In this document: piece by piece, positions 43,945-52,707 of the stretch
Position numbering within the stretch: the first letter of the stretch is position 1
Layout: every line of letters starts with the position of its first letter
NCBI GenBank assembly: GCA_035405645.1
Contig: DAONJL010000005.1
Span: forward strand, 1-64,000
Origin: DAONJL01 sp035405645 [NCBI: bacterium]
Lineage (GTDB): Bacteria; JAGOBX01; DAONJL01
DNA: 64,000 nt
Direction of reading: 5' to 3'
Notes under the pieces: model-generated
What the model was told of the DNA's origin: nothing
The model's input: only the letters and a program-made list of their open reading frames with translations
Database searches by the model: none
Made by a program: the position numbers and the translations under genes

Positions 43945-44967
43945 ATGCTAAATAAAATTGATTTTCTTGTTTTAATTTTTTCTTTTTTTATTTCACTCAT
44001 AGTGATAAGAGTAATAATTTATATAGCCAAAAAAATTAATTTTCTTGATAAACCAGATAATGAATTAAAAAAGCATAAAAAACCAATACCTTATGCAGGT
44101 GGAACAGGTATTTTTATAGTATTCACTATTTTAATTATCTATTTTTTTTTCACAAAAAATCTTCCAATAAATAAATTATTTATATTTCTTATTTTTTCAT
44201 TTTTTATTCATATTCTTGGTTTAATAGATGATTTAAAAAGATTAAAACCATATACAAAATTATTTTTTCAAATTATTATTTCAGTATTTTTAATTATAAG
44301 CAGTTTTCAAATTAATATAAAAATTATAAAAGATTTTTTCCCATTTTTGAATTATATTTTTTCAATAGTATGGTTTCTTGCAATAATAAATGCCTTTAAT
44401 TTAATTGATATACTTGATGGACTATGCGCAGGAATAAGTATTTTATCTATTCTTACTTTTATTTTTATTGCTTTTATTACCAAAAATGAATTTGTATTTT
44501 TTATTGGTATCTCATTATTAATACCTTTATGTGGTTTTTATTTTTTTAATTATCCACCTGCAAAAATTTTTTTAGGCGATGCTGGTAGTATGTTTATTGG
44601 CTTTATTTTTTCTATTATTAGTGTTGATTTAAGTTATACAAACATAAATAAATTAGGCTTGATTATTCCATTTGTTATTTTAGGATTACCAATTTATGAT
44701 TTAATACTTGTTTCATTATTTAGAATTTTAAAAGGAAAATCTCCACTTATTGGTTCACACGACCATTTTGCACTTCGTTTGCTTTCTTTAAATTTTTCTG
44801 TTAAAAGAGTTCTATTTACTTTTTATTTACTCAATATTTTTTTTTCATTAAATTCTTTTTTTATTTTAAAACTATCTTATAAATATGCTCTTTTAGCTTT
44901 AGTTAATATTTTTATTATTATTTTTATTATTGGTTTAATTATTCATAAAGTTGATTTTGATAAATAG
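43945..44967 (+). CDS. WecA/MraY-family glycosyl-1-phosphate transferase
   Basis: 340 residues with about ten membrane segments. Family motifs are all present: KKHKKPIPYAGGTGIF, LGLIDDLKRLKPYTKL (Asp-Asp metal site), NAFNLIDILDGLCAG, FLGDAGSMFIGF and GSHDHFALRL (the HHH-type loop). It transfers a sugar-1-phosphate from a UDP-sugar to undecaprenyl phosphate, starting a surface glycan. The NIxDxxDGL and GxHDHxxxRL forms resemble WecA/TagO rather than MraY. It is 12 bases after the tail-anchored gene in the same operon. Confidence 0.92.
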   Translation: MLNKIDFLVLIFSFFISLIVIRVIIYIAKKINFLDKPDNELKKHKKPIPYAGGTGIFIVFTILIIYFFFTKNLPINKLFIFLIFSFFIHILGLIDDLKRLKPYTKLFFQIIISVFLIISSFQINIKIIKDFFPFLNYIFSIVWFLAIINAFNLIDILDGLCAGISILSILTFIFIAFITKNEFVFFIGISLLIPLCGFYFFNYPPAKIFLGDAGSMFIGFIFSIISVDLSYTNINKLGLIIPFVILGLPIYDLILVSLFRILKGKSPLIGSHDHFALRLLSLNFSVKRVLFTFYLLNIFFSLNSFFILKLSYKYALLALVNIFIIIFIIGLIIHKVDFDK

Positions 44968-44971
44968 AAAT

Positions 44972-46309
44972 ATGAAAAGAATTCTTGCTATAAATCCATG
45001 GATATTTGATTTTGCTGCTTTTGATTTATGGATTAAACCACTTGGTTTGATTTATATCATTTCAATTTTAAAAGAATATGATTGTGAAATTTCTTTTATT
45101 GATTGTTTGGATAGATATGAACCATTAATGAAAGATTATTACTCAAAAATCAGTCGAGCATATTTTCCTGATGGTCGTGGCAAGTTTTATAAAGAAGAAA
45201 TATCAAAACCAGCAATATTAAAAAATATACCAAGAATATATGGCAGATATGGTTTTACAGAAGAAGTCTTATTAAAAAAATTAGATGATGTAAAAGAACC
45301 AGATATAATATTAATTACATCAATGATGACATATTGGTATCCAGCGGTCTTTCGTATGATTGAAATTTTAAAAGCACGCTATAAAAAATGTAAAATAGTA
45401 TTAGGCGGAATATATACAATACTTTTTCCAGAACACGCTAAAAAATATTCTGGCGCTGATTTTGTTCTAAATACTTCTGATTTGAATTATATTACTGATT
45501 TTATTTTAAAGATTCTTGAAATGTCAGTTAGAAAAAAAGATTATAATAATTTTAATAATGTGCCAATGCCTGATTATTCATATTACTCTTACAATCCTTT
45601 TATTTGCATAATGTCAACAAAAGGGTGTTTATTTGATTGTGCATTTTGTGCTTCAAAAGTTTTATCGCCTCATTATAGTGCAAAAGAACCAATAAAATTT
45701 GTTGATGAATTAGAATTATTACAGGAAAAATATAATGTTTCTAATTTTGTGTTTTATGATGATGCGTTATTTATTAATCCAGAAAATCATATAAAAATAA
45801 TTTTAAAAGAAATAATAAGAAGAAAATTGAAGACAACATTTCAAACTCCAAATGCAGTGCATGCGAAATTTATTGATGAAGAATTAGCTGAATTAATGAA
45901 ATTAACAAATTTTCAAAATATTAGAATTGGCTATGAATCATTTAATCCAAAAAGACAGGAAGAAATGATGAATAAAGTAAATAATGAAGAATTAGAAAAA
46001 TCAATAAAAAATTTACTGAAAGTAGGATTTACACGAAAAGATATTGGTGTTTATTATATAATTGGTTTTCCTGATGAAACTTATGAAGAATTAAAAGCAG
46101 GAATAGATTATATTTTGAGTTTAGGTGCGCATTGTCGTCTGGCTGATTATTCGCCAGTGCCTTATACTAAATATTGGTTTAAATATAATAATTTTAATAA
46201 AGAAGAACCACTACTTCATAATAACTCAATTTTTTTTGAATTAGTAAATCCACACTTAAAAGAAAAATACCATGAATTAAAAAATTATGTAAAACAATTT
46301 TACAATTAA
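44972..46309 (+). CDS. B12-binding-type radical SAM enzyme
   Basis: 445 residues from the ATG at 44972, four bases after the WecA stop. N-terminal part (ILAINPWIFDFAAFDLWIKPLGLIYI...) is the Rossmann-like fold found before many radical SAM domains of the B12-binding class. The radical SAM cluster motif is GCLFDCAFCAS (CxxxCxxC), followed by FVFYDDALFINP and RIGYESFNPKRQEEMMNKV. Reaction is unknown. It converges on another radical SAM gene with which it shares the stop sequence TTAA. Confidence 0.82.
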   Translation: MKRILAINPWIFDFAAFDLWIKPLGLIYIISILKEYDCEISFIDCLDRYEPLMKDYYSKISRAYFPDGRGKFYKEEISKPAILKNIPRIYGRYGFTEEVLLKKLDDVKEPDIILITSMMTYWYPAVFRMIEILKARYKKCKIVLGGIYTILFPEHAKKYSGADFVLNTSDLNYITDFILKILEMSVRKKDYNNFNNVPMPDYSYYSYNPFICIMSTKGCLFDCAFCASKVLSPHYSAKEPIKFVDELELLQEKYNVSNFVFYDDALFINPENHIKIILKEIIRRKLKTTFQTPNAVHAKFIDEELAELMKLTNFQNIRIGYESFNPKRQEEMMNKVNNEELEKSIKNLLKVGFTRKDIGVYYIIGFPDETYEELKAGIDYILSLGAHCRLADYSPVPYTKYWFKYNNFNKEEPLLHNNSIFFELVNPHLKEKYHELKNYVKQFYN

Positions 46310-47694
46310 AAAATTTTTTTTATAAGATTTAAAAATTCAAAAATAATAATTTTAAATTGGACGGGATATTTAAATAAATAGACTAATCTTTTCAAAATAT
46401 AAGAAGGTCTAAAATAAAATTTTTTAAAAGCAAAATGAGCATAATAAAGAATTTCATCAGGTGTAAGTTTTGTCTCATAAACAATTTTTGGTTTATCAAC
46501 ATCACTATATGATGAGATAGTAAATTCATCCTTATTGTAAATTTTAGTGCCAGGTAAAGGCATAGCAATATTAAAAGAAGCAAAATCACAGTTTATTTCT
46601 TTTGCAAGATTAATTGTATTAAATATAGTTTCTTTTGTTTCGCCAGGAAGACCAATAATGAAATGACCTGTTGGTAAAATATCATATTTATAGCATAATT
46701 TAAAAATATTTTTAATATCTTCAACAGTGAAATTTTTATTTATTTTTTTCAATATTTCATTATTACCACTTTCAAGACCAAAAGTAATACTATGACAACC
46801 TGCTTTTTTTAATAATTTTAAAAATTCATCATTTATTAAATCAACTCTGCATTCGATACTAAATGAGATTTTAATATTATTATTTATTATAGCATTAAGA
46901 AGTTCAAAAGAATATTTTTTGTTAGCGCCAAAAGTAGGGTCAATAAACATTATTTCATAAATTTTATTTTGATTAAGATAATTTAATTCTTCGAGAACAT
47001 TATTTATTTTTCGCTGTCTATATTTTAAATTTGCCCATGTGCAAAAATCACAATTAAATGGACAGCCTAAATTAGTGATAATATTCGTCATTGGTAGTGA
47101 TTTACAATTAGGCATATAATATTTTTTTAATGGAAAATTTAAATGTAATGGAACAGGATACTCAAAATCATTTGATTGGTATTTAATTATGTCTTTGACA
47201 GTTTTAATATTTTTTTTAGTAGCAATAAAAGTGAAAGTATCATTTTGAGAATTAAAAAAATTTATTGTTTCAGAACTTGTATAATCAAGCAAAACTCCGT
47301 CAATAAAAGGTAAATTAAGTGCTTCATAATTTTCAAAAAGTAAATAACCAGCACTAACTAATAACTTTTTTATTTTTAATTCTTTTTTTAAAACTTCTAT
47401 AAAATTAAAATCATAATCTTTTGAAGCCAGACTTGTAATAAAAAATAGTCCATCAAATGAATGATATTTATTTTTTAGATAAGAAAGAGTTTTATCATTT
47501 TTCCATCGTAAAGCAGTAGCATCAAGTATTTCAAGTTCAAAATGATTTTTTAATATACCACTTTGAACAAGTAAATCAATCGGAGCCCAATAATAACCTG
47601 CTTTTGAAACTGAATTACAATAACCTGAACGAATAAATAATTTATTATCCTGTATTGGTGGATTTAATAATAATAATCTATTTTTATTATTCAT
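46306..47694 (-). CDS. B12-binding-type radical SAM enzyme (methylthiotransferase/methyltransferase-like)
   Basis: 462 residues from the ATG at 47694. N-terminal RLLLLNPPIQD and a B12-binding-like fold without an obvious DxHxxG. Cluster motif is LGCPFNCDFCTWANLKYRQR. Later motifs are EIMFIDPTFGANK, SIECRVDLINDEFLKLLKKAG, HSITFGLESGNNEILKKINK and GHFIIGLPGETKETI, all typical of the large cobalamin-type radical SAM group. Its substrate is unknown; neighbours suggest envelope or lipid chemistry. Confidence 0.85.
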   Translation of the reverse strand: MNNKNRLLLLNPPIQDNKLFIRSGYCNSVSKAGYYWAPIDLLVQSGILKNHFELEILDATALRWKNDKTLSYLKNKYHSFDGLFFITSLASKDYDFNFIEVLKKELKIKKLLVSAGYLLFENYEALNLPFIDGVLLDYTSSETINFFNSQNDTFTFIATKKNIKTVKDIIKYQSNDFEYPVPLHLNFPLKKYYMPNCKSLPMTNIITNLGCPFNCDFCTWANLKYRQRKINNVLEELNYLNQNKIYEIMFIDPTFGANKKYSFELLNAIINNNIKISFSIECRVDLINDEFLKLLKKAGCHSITFGLESGNNEILKKINKNFTVEDIKNIFKLCYKYDILPTGHFIIGLPGETKETIFNTINLAKEINCDFASFNIAMPLPGTKIYNKDEFTISSYSDVDKPKIVYETKLTPDEILYYAHFAFKKFYFRPSYILKRLVYLFKYPVQFKIIIFEFLNLIKKIF

Positions 47695-47742
47695 AACCAA
47701 TATATTTTTAAAATATTTAATAAAAAATTACAAGTATTTTTC

Positions 47743-47771
47743 TTGACAATTTTAAGAATTTTTATTTTAAA
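47743..47771 (+). promoter_or_regulatory. Promoter of the M48 protease gene, possibly giving a leaderless mRNA
   Basis: TTGACA at 47743-47748 with TTTAAA at 47766-47771 (spacer 17), or TAAAAT at 47768-47773 (spacer 19). In either case transcription would begin within a few bases of the ATG at 47781, and no ribosome-binding sequence is visible. Confidence 0.45.
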
Positions 47772-47780
47772 ATTAATAAT

Positions 47781-49073
47781 ATGAAAACAAAAATTTTATT
47801 ATTATTATTTTTTATAATCTATTTTTTTATTGGTTGTAGTGTTAATCCTGTAACAGGGAAAAAAGAATTATCATTAATGAGTGAAAGCAAAGAAAAAAGT
47901 ATAGGTGAACAATATTATCCTTATTACACTCAAATGCAGGATGGCGAAATACAGGATAAACGATTACAGGAATATGTAAAAGATGTAGGTAATAGATTAG
48001 CACAGCATACACACAGATTAAATTTAAATTATGAATTTAATGTTGTGAATTCATCAATACCAAATGCTTATGCAATACCTGGCGGTAAGATAAGTATAAC
48101 TCGTGGTTTACTTATGCGATTAGAAAATGAAGACCAGTTGGCAGGAGTATTAGCACATGAATTAGGTCATGTAAATGCACGTCATACAGCAAGTCAATAT
48201 ACAAAATCAATATTAGCACAGTCATTATTAATGGGTGTAGCATATTATTTAGATAAAAAAGATACAAAATATAAGGATTTATATTTAGCAGCGGGCGCTT
48301 TTGGCACACAATTATTATTATTAAAATATAGTAGAGATGATGAACGAGAAGCAGATAGTTTAGGTATGGAATATATGACAAAAGCGGGTTATAATCCACA
48401 AGCATTTGTTGATGTATTAAATGTTTTGCAATCATTAAGTTCAAAAGAACCATCAAAATGGGAAGCATTATTATCGACACATCCATTAACAAGTGAACGA
48501 ATACAATTAGCGCAAAATAATTTGAATAATTATAAAGAGGCAATAAATCGACCATATCAAGTAAATAATTATAAAGTTGCATTATCAAATTTAAAAGCAA
48601 ATGAAGAAGCATATAAGTTATTTGATAAAGGGTATAGTTTATATAATCAAAATAAATTAAAAGAAGCGCAAGAATATTTTATTCAAGCAATAAATAAATA
48701 TCCAGAAGAATCATTATTTTATTCTTATGCAGGTTTAACCTGTCTAAAAATGAATGATGATAATAATGCTCTTGTAAATGGAATAAATGCAGTAAATTTA
48801 TATCCCGAATTTTTTAACGCAAGATTTGTAAGAGGTATATCAGAAGTAAGATTAAAAAAATATAGTGAATCATTAGAAGATTTACAAAAGGCAAATTTAT
48901 TGGTTCCAGATAATCCACTGGTTATATTTTATTTAGCTGTAGCCTTAGATAATACTGGTGATAAAAATAATGCTCTTCAAAATTATCAAAAAGTATTACA
49001 GTTATCTCAGGAAAAAGAGATAGTTGAATATGCTAAAAGTAGAATTGCTGTTTTAAGTGGTAATGTTCGCTAA
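47781..49073 (+). CDS. M48-family metalloprotease lipoprotein with TPR repeats (BepA/LoiP-like)
   Basis: 430 residues. Lipoprotein signal peptide with lipobox FIGC, then SVNPVTGKKELSLMSE, a near-invariant start of this group. Zinc site VLAHELGHVNARH (HExxH near residue 126) and the downstream third ligand in RDDEREADSLGMEYM are intact. C-terminal 160 residues form TPR repeats (NKLKEAQEYFIQAINKYPEE and later copies). The family acts in the periplasm in outer-membrane protein quality control. The gene stands alone. Confidence 0.93.
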   Translation: MKTKILLLLFFIIYFFIGCSVNPVTGKKELSLMSESKEKSIGEQYYPYYTQMQDGEIQDKRLQEYVKDVGNRLAQHTHRLNLNYEFNVVNSSIPNAYAIPGGKISITRGLLMRLENEDQLAGVLAHELGHVNARHTASQYTKSILAQSLLMGVAYYLDKKDTKYKDLYLAAGAFGTQLLLLKYSRDDEREADSLGMEYMTKAGYNPQAFVDVLNVLQSLSSKEPSKWEALLSTHPLTSERIQLAQNNLNNYKEAINRPYQVNNYKVALSNLKANEEAYKLFDKGYSLYNQNKLKEAQEYFIQAINKYPEESLFYSYAGLTCLKMNDDNNALVNGINAVNLYPEFFNARFVRGISEVRLKKYSESLEDLQKANLLVPDNPLVIFYLAVALDNTGDKNNALQNYQKVLQLSQEKEIVEYAKSRIAVLSGNVR

Positions 49074-49119
49074 GTTTTTAATATATCAATAATAAATAAG
49101 TAAAATCAATAATAAACAT

Positions 49120-49653
49120 TTGAAAAGAAAAATTTTAATTATTTTAATAATCACTTTTTTTACATATTATAAATTCTTATTTAATGGATTTTTTTTTGAA
49201 GATAGTCATATATTTAGAAATGGTTATGAAAAAACATTAATTAAAAATTTTTATAGTGGTTACGACCATACTTATGAAGAAGGTGAATTTGCCTATCGTC
49301 CATTAATAAAAATAATTTATGTAGTTGAAAAAATATTTTTTAAAAAAAATATTATCTTATTTCATCTAACTTCTTTAATTATTCATTTAATAAATATATA
49401 TTTGTCTTATTTAGTTTTGAAAAAATTTAAAATACCTGAGAGATTATTATTTTTTTCAATTCTAATATTTGCTTTACATCCTGTTAACACAGAAGCAGTA
49501 ATATGGCATTCGGCATTACCAGACCTTATCTCATATATTTTTCTAATTCTTATTATAATTTCTTATTTAAATTTTTATAATACACAAAAAAAATTATTTT
49601 TTAATTATTTCGTTAATATTAAATTTTTTATTTATTTTAACAAAAGAAAATAA
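49120..49653 (+). CDS. TMTC-like membrane glycosyltransferase, N-terminal part (frame broken)
   Basis: 177 residues from a TTG at 49120; no ribosome site is visible. Membrane segments and the motif LHPVNTEAVIWHSALPDLIS match the start of TMTC/DUF1736-type integral-membrane O-mannosyltransferase-like proteins. The frame ends early at 49653 because of one extra base: after an A8 run at 49586-49593 the family sequence continues in the next frame. Dropping one A gives an uninterrupted reading into the second fragment, including LFILTKENNIIIFPIIILLS, a family hallmark. So this is the first half of one gene. Confidence 0.65.
   Translation: MKRKILIILIITFFTYYKFLFNGFFFEDSHIFRNGYEKTLIKNFYSGYDHTYEEGEFAYRPLIKIIYVVEKIFFKKNIILFHLTSLIIHLINIYLSYLVLKKFKIPERLLFFSILIFALHPVNTEAVIWHSALPDLISYIFLILIIISYLNFYNTQKKLFFNYFVNIKFFIYFNKRK
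49586..49593 (+). other. A8 run at the frameshift point
   Basis: Eight A in a row (ACAC-A8-TTA). With seven A the two TMTC-like frames join in phase (…YNTQKNYFLIISLILNFL…). The break may be a real mutation, an assembly error in a homopolymer, or a site where slippage restores the frame in part of the product. Confidence 0.75.
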
Positions 49654-49681
49654 TATAATTATTTTTCCAATTATTATTCTT

Positions 49682-50296
49682 TTGTCTCTATATCAATACT
49701 TTTTTGTTAAAAGAGATAATATAAAAAAAATTGTTTTAAATATCCTTCCATTTTTTATTTTATTTATTGGATATTTTTTGTGGTTATATGTAATATTTAA
49801 TTATTTAAAATTTTCAAGGGGTGAAATACAGGGAAATATTATTTTAATATTTATTAAATCTTTTGTTAGAAAAATTAGAATGTTCTTTCTACTTGGTTAT
49901 AATTTTAATTTTTTAAATATTTCTGATAAAATAACTGATATTTTATATTTATTAATTTTACTAATTTGTGTTTTGTTAATTTATAAATATAGAAAAGAAT
50001 TACCAGAAATTTTATTAAATATCAGGAAAGAAATATTATTTATTTTGATTACATTTATTATTTTGTTACCTAATATTATGGTATCAAGAAAAACAAGCGG
50101 TGAATTATATTCTTTTGGTTTTAGATACTTATATTCATCATCATTGTTTATAAGTTATTTATTTTTAAAATTTATTAGATTTGAAAAATTTAAAAAAATA
50201 TATGTATTTATTTTTTCAATGTTATTTTTAATTTTTTCAATTATCGCAATAAATAAAATTATTACTATAATTAATTCTAAATCAGTTTTGTTTTAG
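49682..50296 (+). CDS. TMTC-like membrane glycosyltransferase, C-terminal part (frame broken)
   Basis: 204 residues from a TTG at 49682, but the open frame continues upstream to about 49592 and there reads as a natural continuation of the preceding fragment. About five membrane segments; SRKTSGELYSFGFRYLYSSSLF resembles the late conserved loop of the TMTC group. No credible start or ribosome site lies at its own 5' end, which supports it being the second half of the same gene. The two parts together would make about 390 residues. It overlaps the convergent YfhO gene by 15 bases. Confidence 0.6.
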   Translation: MSLYQYFFVKRDNIKKIVLNILPFFILFIGYFLWLYVIFNYLKFSRGEIQGNIILIFIKSFVRKIRMFFLLGYNFNFLNISDKITDILYLLILLICVLLIYKYRKELPEILLNIRKEILFILITFIILLPNIMVSRKTSGELYSFGFRYLYSSSLFISYLFLKFIRFEKFKKIYVFIFSMLFLIFSIIAINKIITIINSKSVLF

Positions 50297-52561
50297 TATC
50301 AAAGCAAATCCAATTAAAAAAAATAAAGAGAGAGATATTAAACCACATTTTAAATAAAAAGGCTTAAAAATAAATAAAATTTTTTCATCGCCTTTTTCAC
50401 ATTTTATTGCGCGAAATATATTATTTGTAATTAAAATTTTTCGTTCTTTGCCATCAACATATACTTTCCAACCTGGATAATAAATTTCACCTGTGAAAAG
50501 AATTGCTTCTTGATTTATTTTAACTTTTAATTCTATGCTATTGTAATTATATTTTATTTCAATGATTTGATTTTCTTCTTTTGTATTTGTTAAATTATTT
50601 AATTGAATTTTTTCATCATTATTAATTATCAAAATATTTTTATAATCAAAATCTTTATTATTTAACAATTCAAGAGTTTTTGAAAAAGAATTTTCATATA
50701 TTGAATTATAAAAAAATTTGAATCTCGGGAAGTAATTTTGTTTGAGATAAAAATTATTAAATATTTTTTTATAATTATTATTTTCATTAATATTATAATC
50801 AATAAAATATTTAACATTAAATAAATCAACTAAAGGCGAATTATAATTATTAAGATAAGCAATAGAAAACCAGGTTTTATAAGTATCTTCAATATAATTT
50901 TTTCGATTATCAATTCCAATCGCAATAAAATCACATACATTTTTTAAATATGTAGGAGTAAATGCTAACATTGTATGAATATTATGAATATTATATTTTG
51001 AATTAGAAGTGATATGTTCATTAGTTAAAACACGAAAAAAATCATTATCATTTTTAAGTTGTTGAATTATTAAATCATCAGAAAAATTTATTTTATGACC
51101 ATTATAATCGATATATCTATTATTAAAAATTATAGTTTCATAAAATGTTAAAAAGAATAAAACGCAAAATAAAATATTTTTATTTTTGATTTTAAGAAAA
51201 GCAAGTGAATAAAGAAATAGCAAAATTGCTAAATGCCATAATTTCCATCTAAATGTTATATAAGGTAATTTTATTTTATTTAGAAAAGTTGGGTTTTTGA
51301 TTTGATTGAAAATAAGTGTTGTTGGAATTAGATAAATAATAAATAAAATTATAGAAAAAATAAAAATTATTTTTAGAAAATTTTTTAGTCTTTTTGAATC
51401 AAGTGATATTTCAGAATTATATATATATTTTAAAAAATAAGCAGTAAGCATAGTAAAACCAAAAAGCGTAAAAAACATTGCTCTTGCTGGTGCTCTTAAT
51501 TTTGATAATGGAAAAATTACTTTTATAATGATTGAATAAAAAGGGTTATTTTTTCCCAATGCTAAAAAAATTCCAGAGAATATAATGAAAAAATATAAAT
51601 ATTTAATAGGCTTTGTTTTTGTAATAAGCAAAATGAAAAAAGCAAATAAAGGTAAAATACCAACATAACAATATTGTTCAAAAAAGTTTTGTTCACCCCA
51701 AAAATTAAAATGTAAATGGTCACCAAAAAAATAAGGTAAAATAAAAGTAATTAAATTTTTTAATGGAAAAGAAATCATTGTTGCAAATTTAAATGAATTA
51801 CCTCTTATAGAATATTTAGTATATTCAAGCAAAGGATATAATTGAATAAAAATAAAGAGAAGAAAAAGAAAATAAAAAAAGCAAGTTTTAAATGTAAAAA
51901 TTTTAAATTTTTTTAAAGTAAATAAATAGTATAAAAAGTATAAAAAAATAAGAATATGAGTATATACAACATATTCAGGGCTGCCAGCGAAAAATTGAAG
52001 ACCAGCAAAAAATGCAGTTAGCCAGATAAAAATTGGTTTATCAAAGAGAATTAATTTTTGATAAAACAACAAAATCAAAGGCACATAAGTAAAAGCAATT
52101 ATATAATCACTATGACCAACCCAGAAACGAACAAGAATATAACCTGAGAAAGCCCATATCATTGAACAAATCGCTGCAATGTTTTTTTCAAATTTATTAA
52201 AACATAAGAAAAAATACATAAATAATGGAATTAATAAAAAATGGATTATGTATAAGAGATTAGTAAAAAATATATTATCAACAAAAAAAAGTAAAAATGT
52301 AAAAGGATATAATAATGAGGGATTGTAAGAAACAAGCGAAGGAATACCACCCATTTGATGAGGAAACCATAATGGAAATTCTTTATTTAAAAATGCCTGC
52401 CTTATATGAACACGCCAATTTGAATACAATAAAATATCATTATAACCCGGAACTGAATTATTATTAAGAGCAGGAAAAAATAGAATTATTGTTATTATTA
52501 TAATCAAAAGAAAAAATATAAAATTAATTTTTTTATGAAAAAAATCAATATATTTTATCAT
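50282..52561 (-). CDS. YfhO-family membrane protein
   Basis: 760 residues from the ATG at 52561. The frame extends to a TTG at 52615, but that TTG is part of a TTGACG promoter element. About twelve membrane segments. N-terminal FPALNNNSVPGYNDILLYSNW, FPLWFPHQMGGIPSLVSYNP and GSPEYVVYTHILIF are YfhO hallmarks; the C-terminus carries a beta-rich extracytoplasmic part with YYPGWKVYVDGKERKI. YfhO proteins are GT-C-like and act in glycosylation of lipoteichoic acid or other envelope glycans; the acceptor here is unknown. Confidence 0.88.
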   Translation of the reverse strand: MIKYIDFFHKKINFIFFLLIIIITIILFFPALNNNSVPGYNDILLYSNWRVHIRQAFLNKEFPLWFPHQMGGIPSLVSYNPSLLYPFTFLLFFVDNIFFTNLLYIIHFLLIPLFMYFFLCFNKFEKNIAAICSMIWAFSGYILVRFWVGHSDYIIAFTYVPLILLFYQKLILFDKPIFIWLTAFFAGLQFFAGSPEYVVYTHILIFLYFLYYLFTLKKFKIFTFKTCFFYFLFLLFIFIQLYPLLEYTKYSIRGNSFKFATMISFPLKNLITFILPYFFGDHLHFNFWGEQNFFEQYCYVGILPLFAFFILLITKTKPIKYLYFFIIFSGIFLALGKNNPFYSIIIKVIFPLSKLRAPARAMFFTLFGFTMLTAYFLKYIYNSEISLDSKRLKNFLKIIFIFSIILFIIYLIPTTLIFNQIKNPTFLNKIKLPYITFRWKLWHLAILLFLYSLAFLKIKNKNILFCVLFFLTFYETIIFNNRYIDYNGHKINFSDDLIIQQLKNDNDFFRVLTNEHITSNSKYNIHNIHTMLAFTPTYLKNVCDFIAIGIDNRKNYIEDTYKTWFSIAYLNNYNSPLVDLFNVKYFIDYNINENNNYKKIFNNFYLKQNYFPRFKFFYNSIYENSFSKTLELLNNKDFDYKNILIINNDEKIQLNNLTNTKEENQIIEIKYNYNSIELKVKINQEAILFTGEIYYPGWKVYVDGKERKILITNNIFRAIKCEKGDEKILFIFKPFYLKCGLISLSLFFLIGFALILKQN

Positions 52562-52586
52562 AATAATTTTTAAATTTGTTTTAGCA

Positions 52587-52615
52587 TTAATAACATTTTT
52601 TTTTATGTTCGTCAA
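52587..52615 (-). promoter_or_regulatory. Promoter of the YfhO gene
   Basis: Minus strand TTGACG (52615-52610) and TATTAA (52592-52587), spacer 17, 25 bases before the ATG at 52561. It supports the shorter start. Confidence 0.45.
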
Positions 52616-52667
52616 ATTTTATTTTTTTTATATTTAAAAAATTTAATTTTATAAATAAATTTTTTAA

Positions 52668-52695
52668 TTGACAAAATTTAAAGATATAATACTAT
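52668..52695 (+). promoter_or_regulatory. Promoter region of the giant repeat protein
   Basis: TTGACA at 52668-52673 pairs with TACTAT at 52690-52695 (spacer 16). A perfect TATAAT lies at 52685-52690 but without a matching -35. Either way the leader before the ATG at 52708 is very short and has no Shine-Dalgarno sequence. Confidence 0.4.
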
Positions 52696-52707
52696 TTATT
52701 CTTAATT

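Noticed and set aside
52562-52615. Longer N-terminus of the YfhO protein from TTG 52615
   Set aside because: The TTG is part of a TTGACG -35 element with TATTAA 17 bases on; the extension is not hydrophobic like a YfhO start, and ATG 52561 fits.
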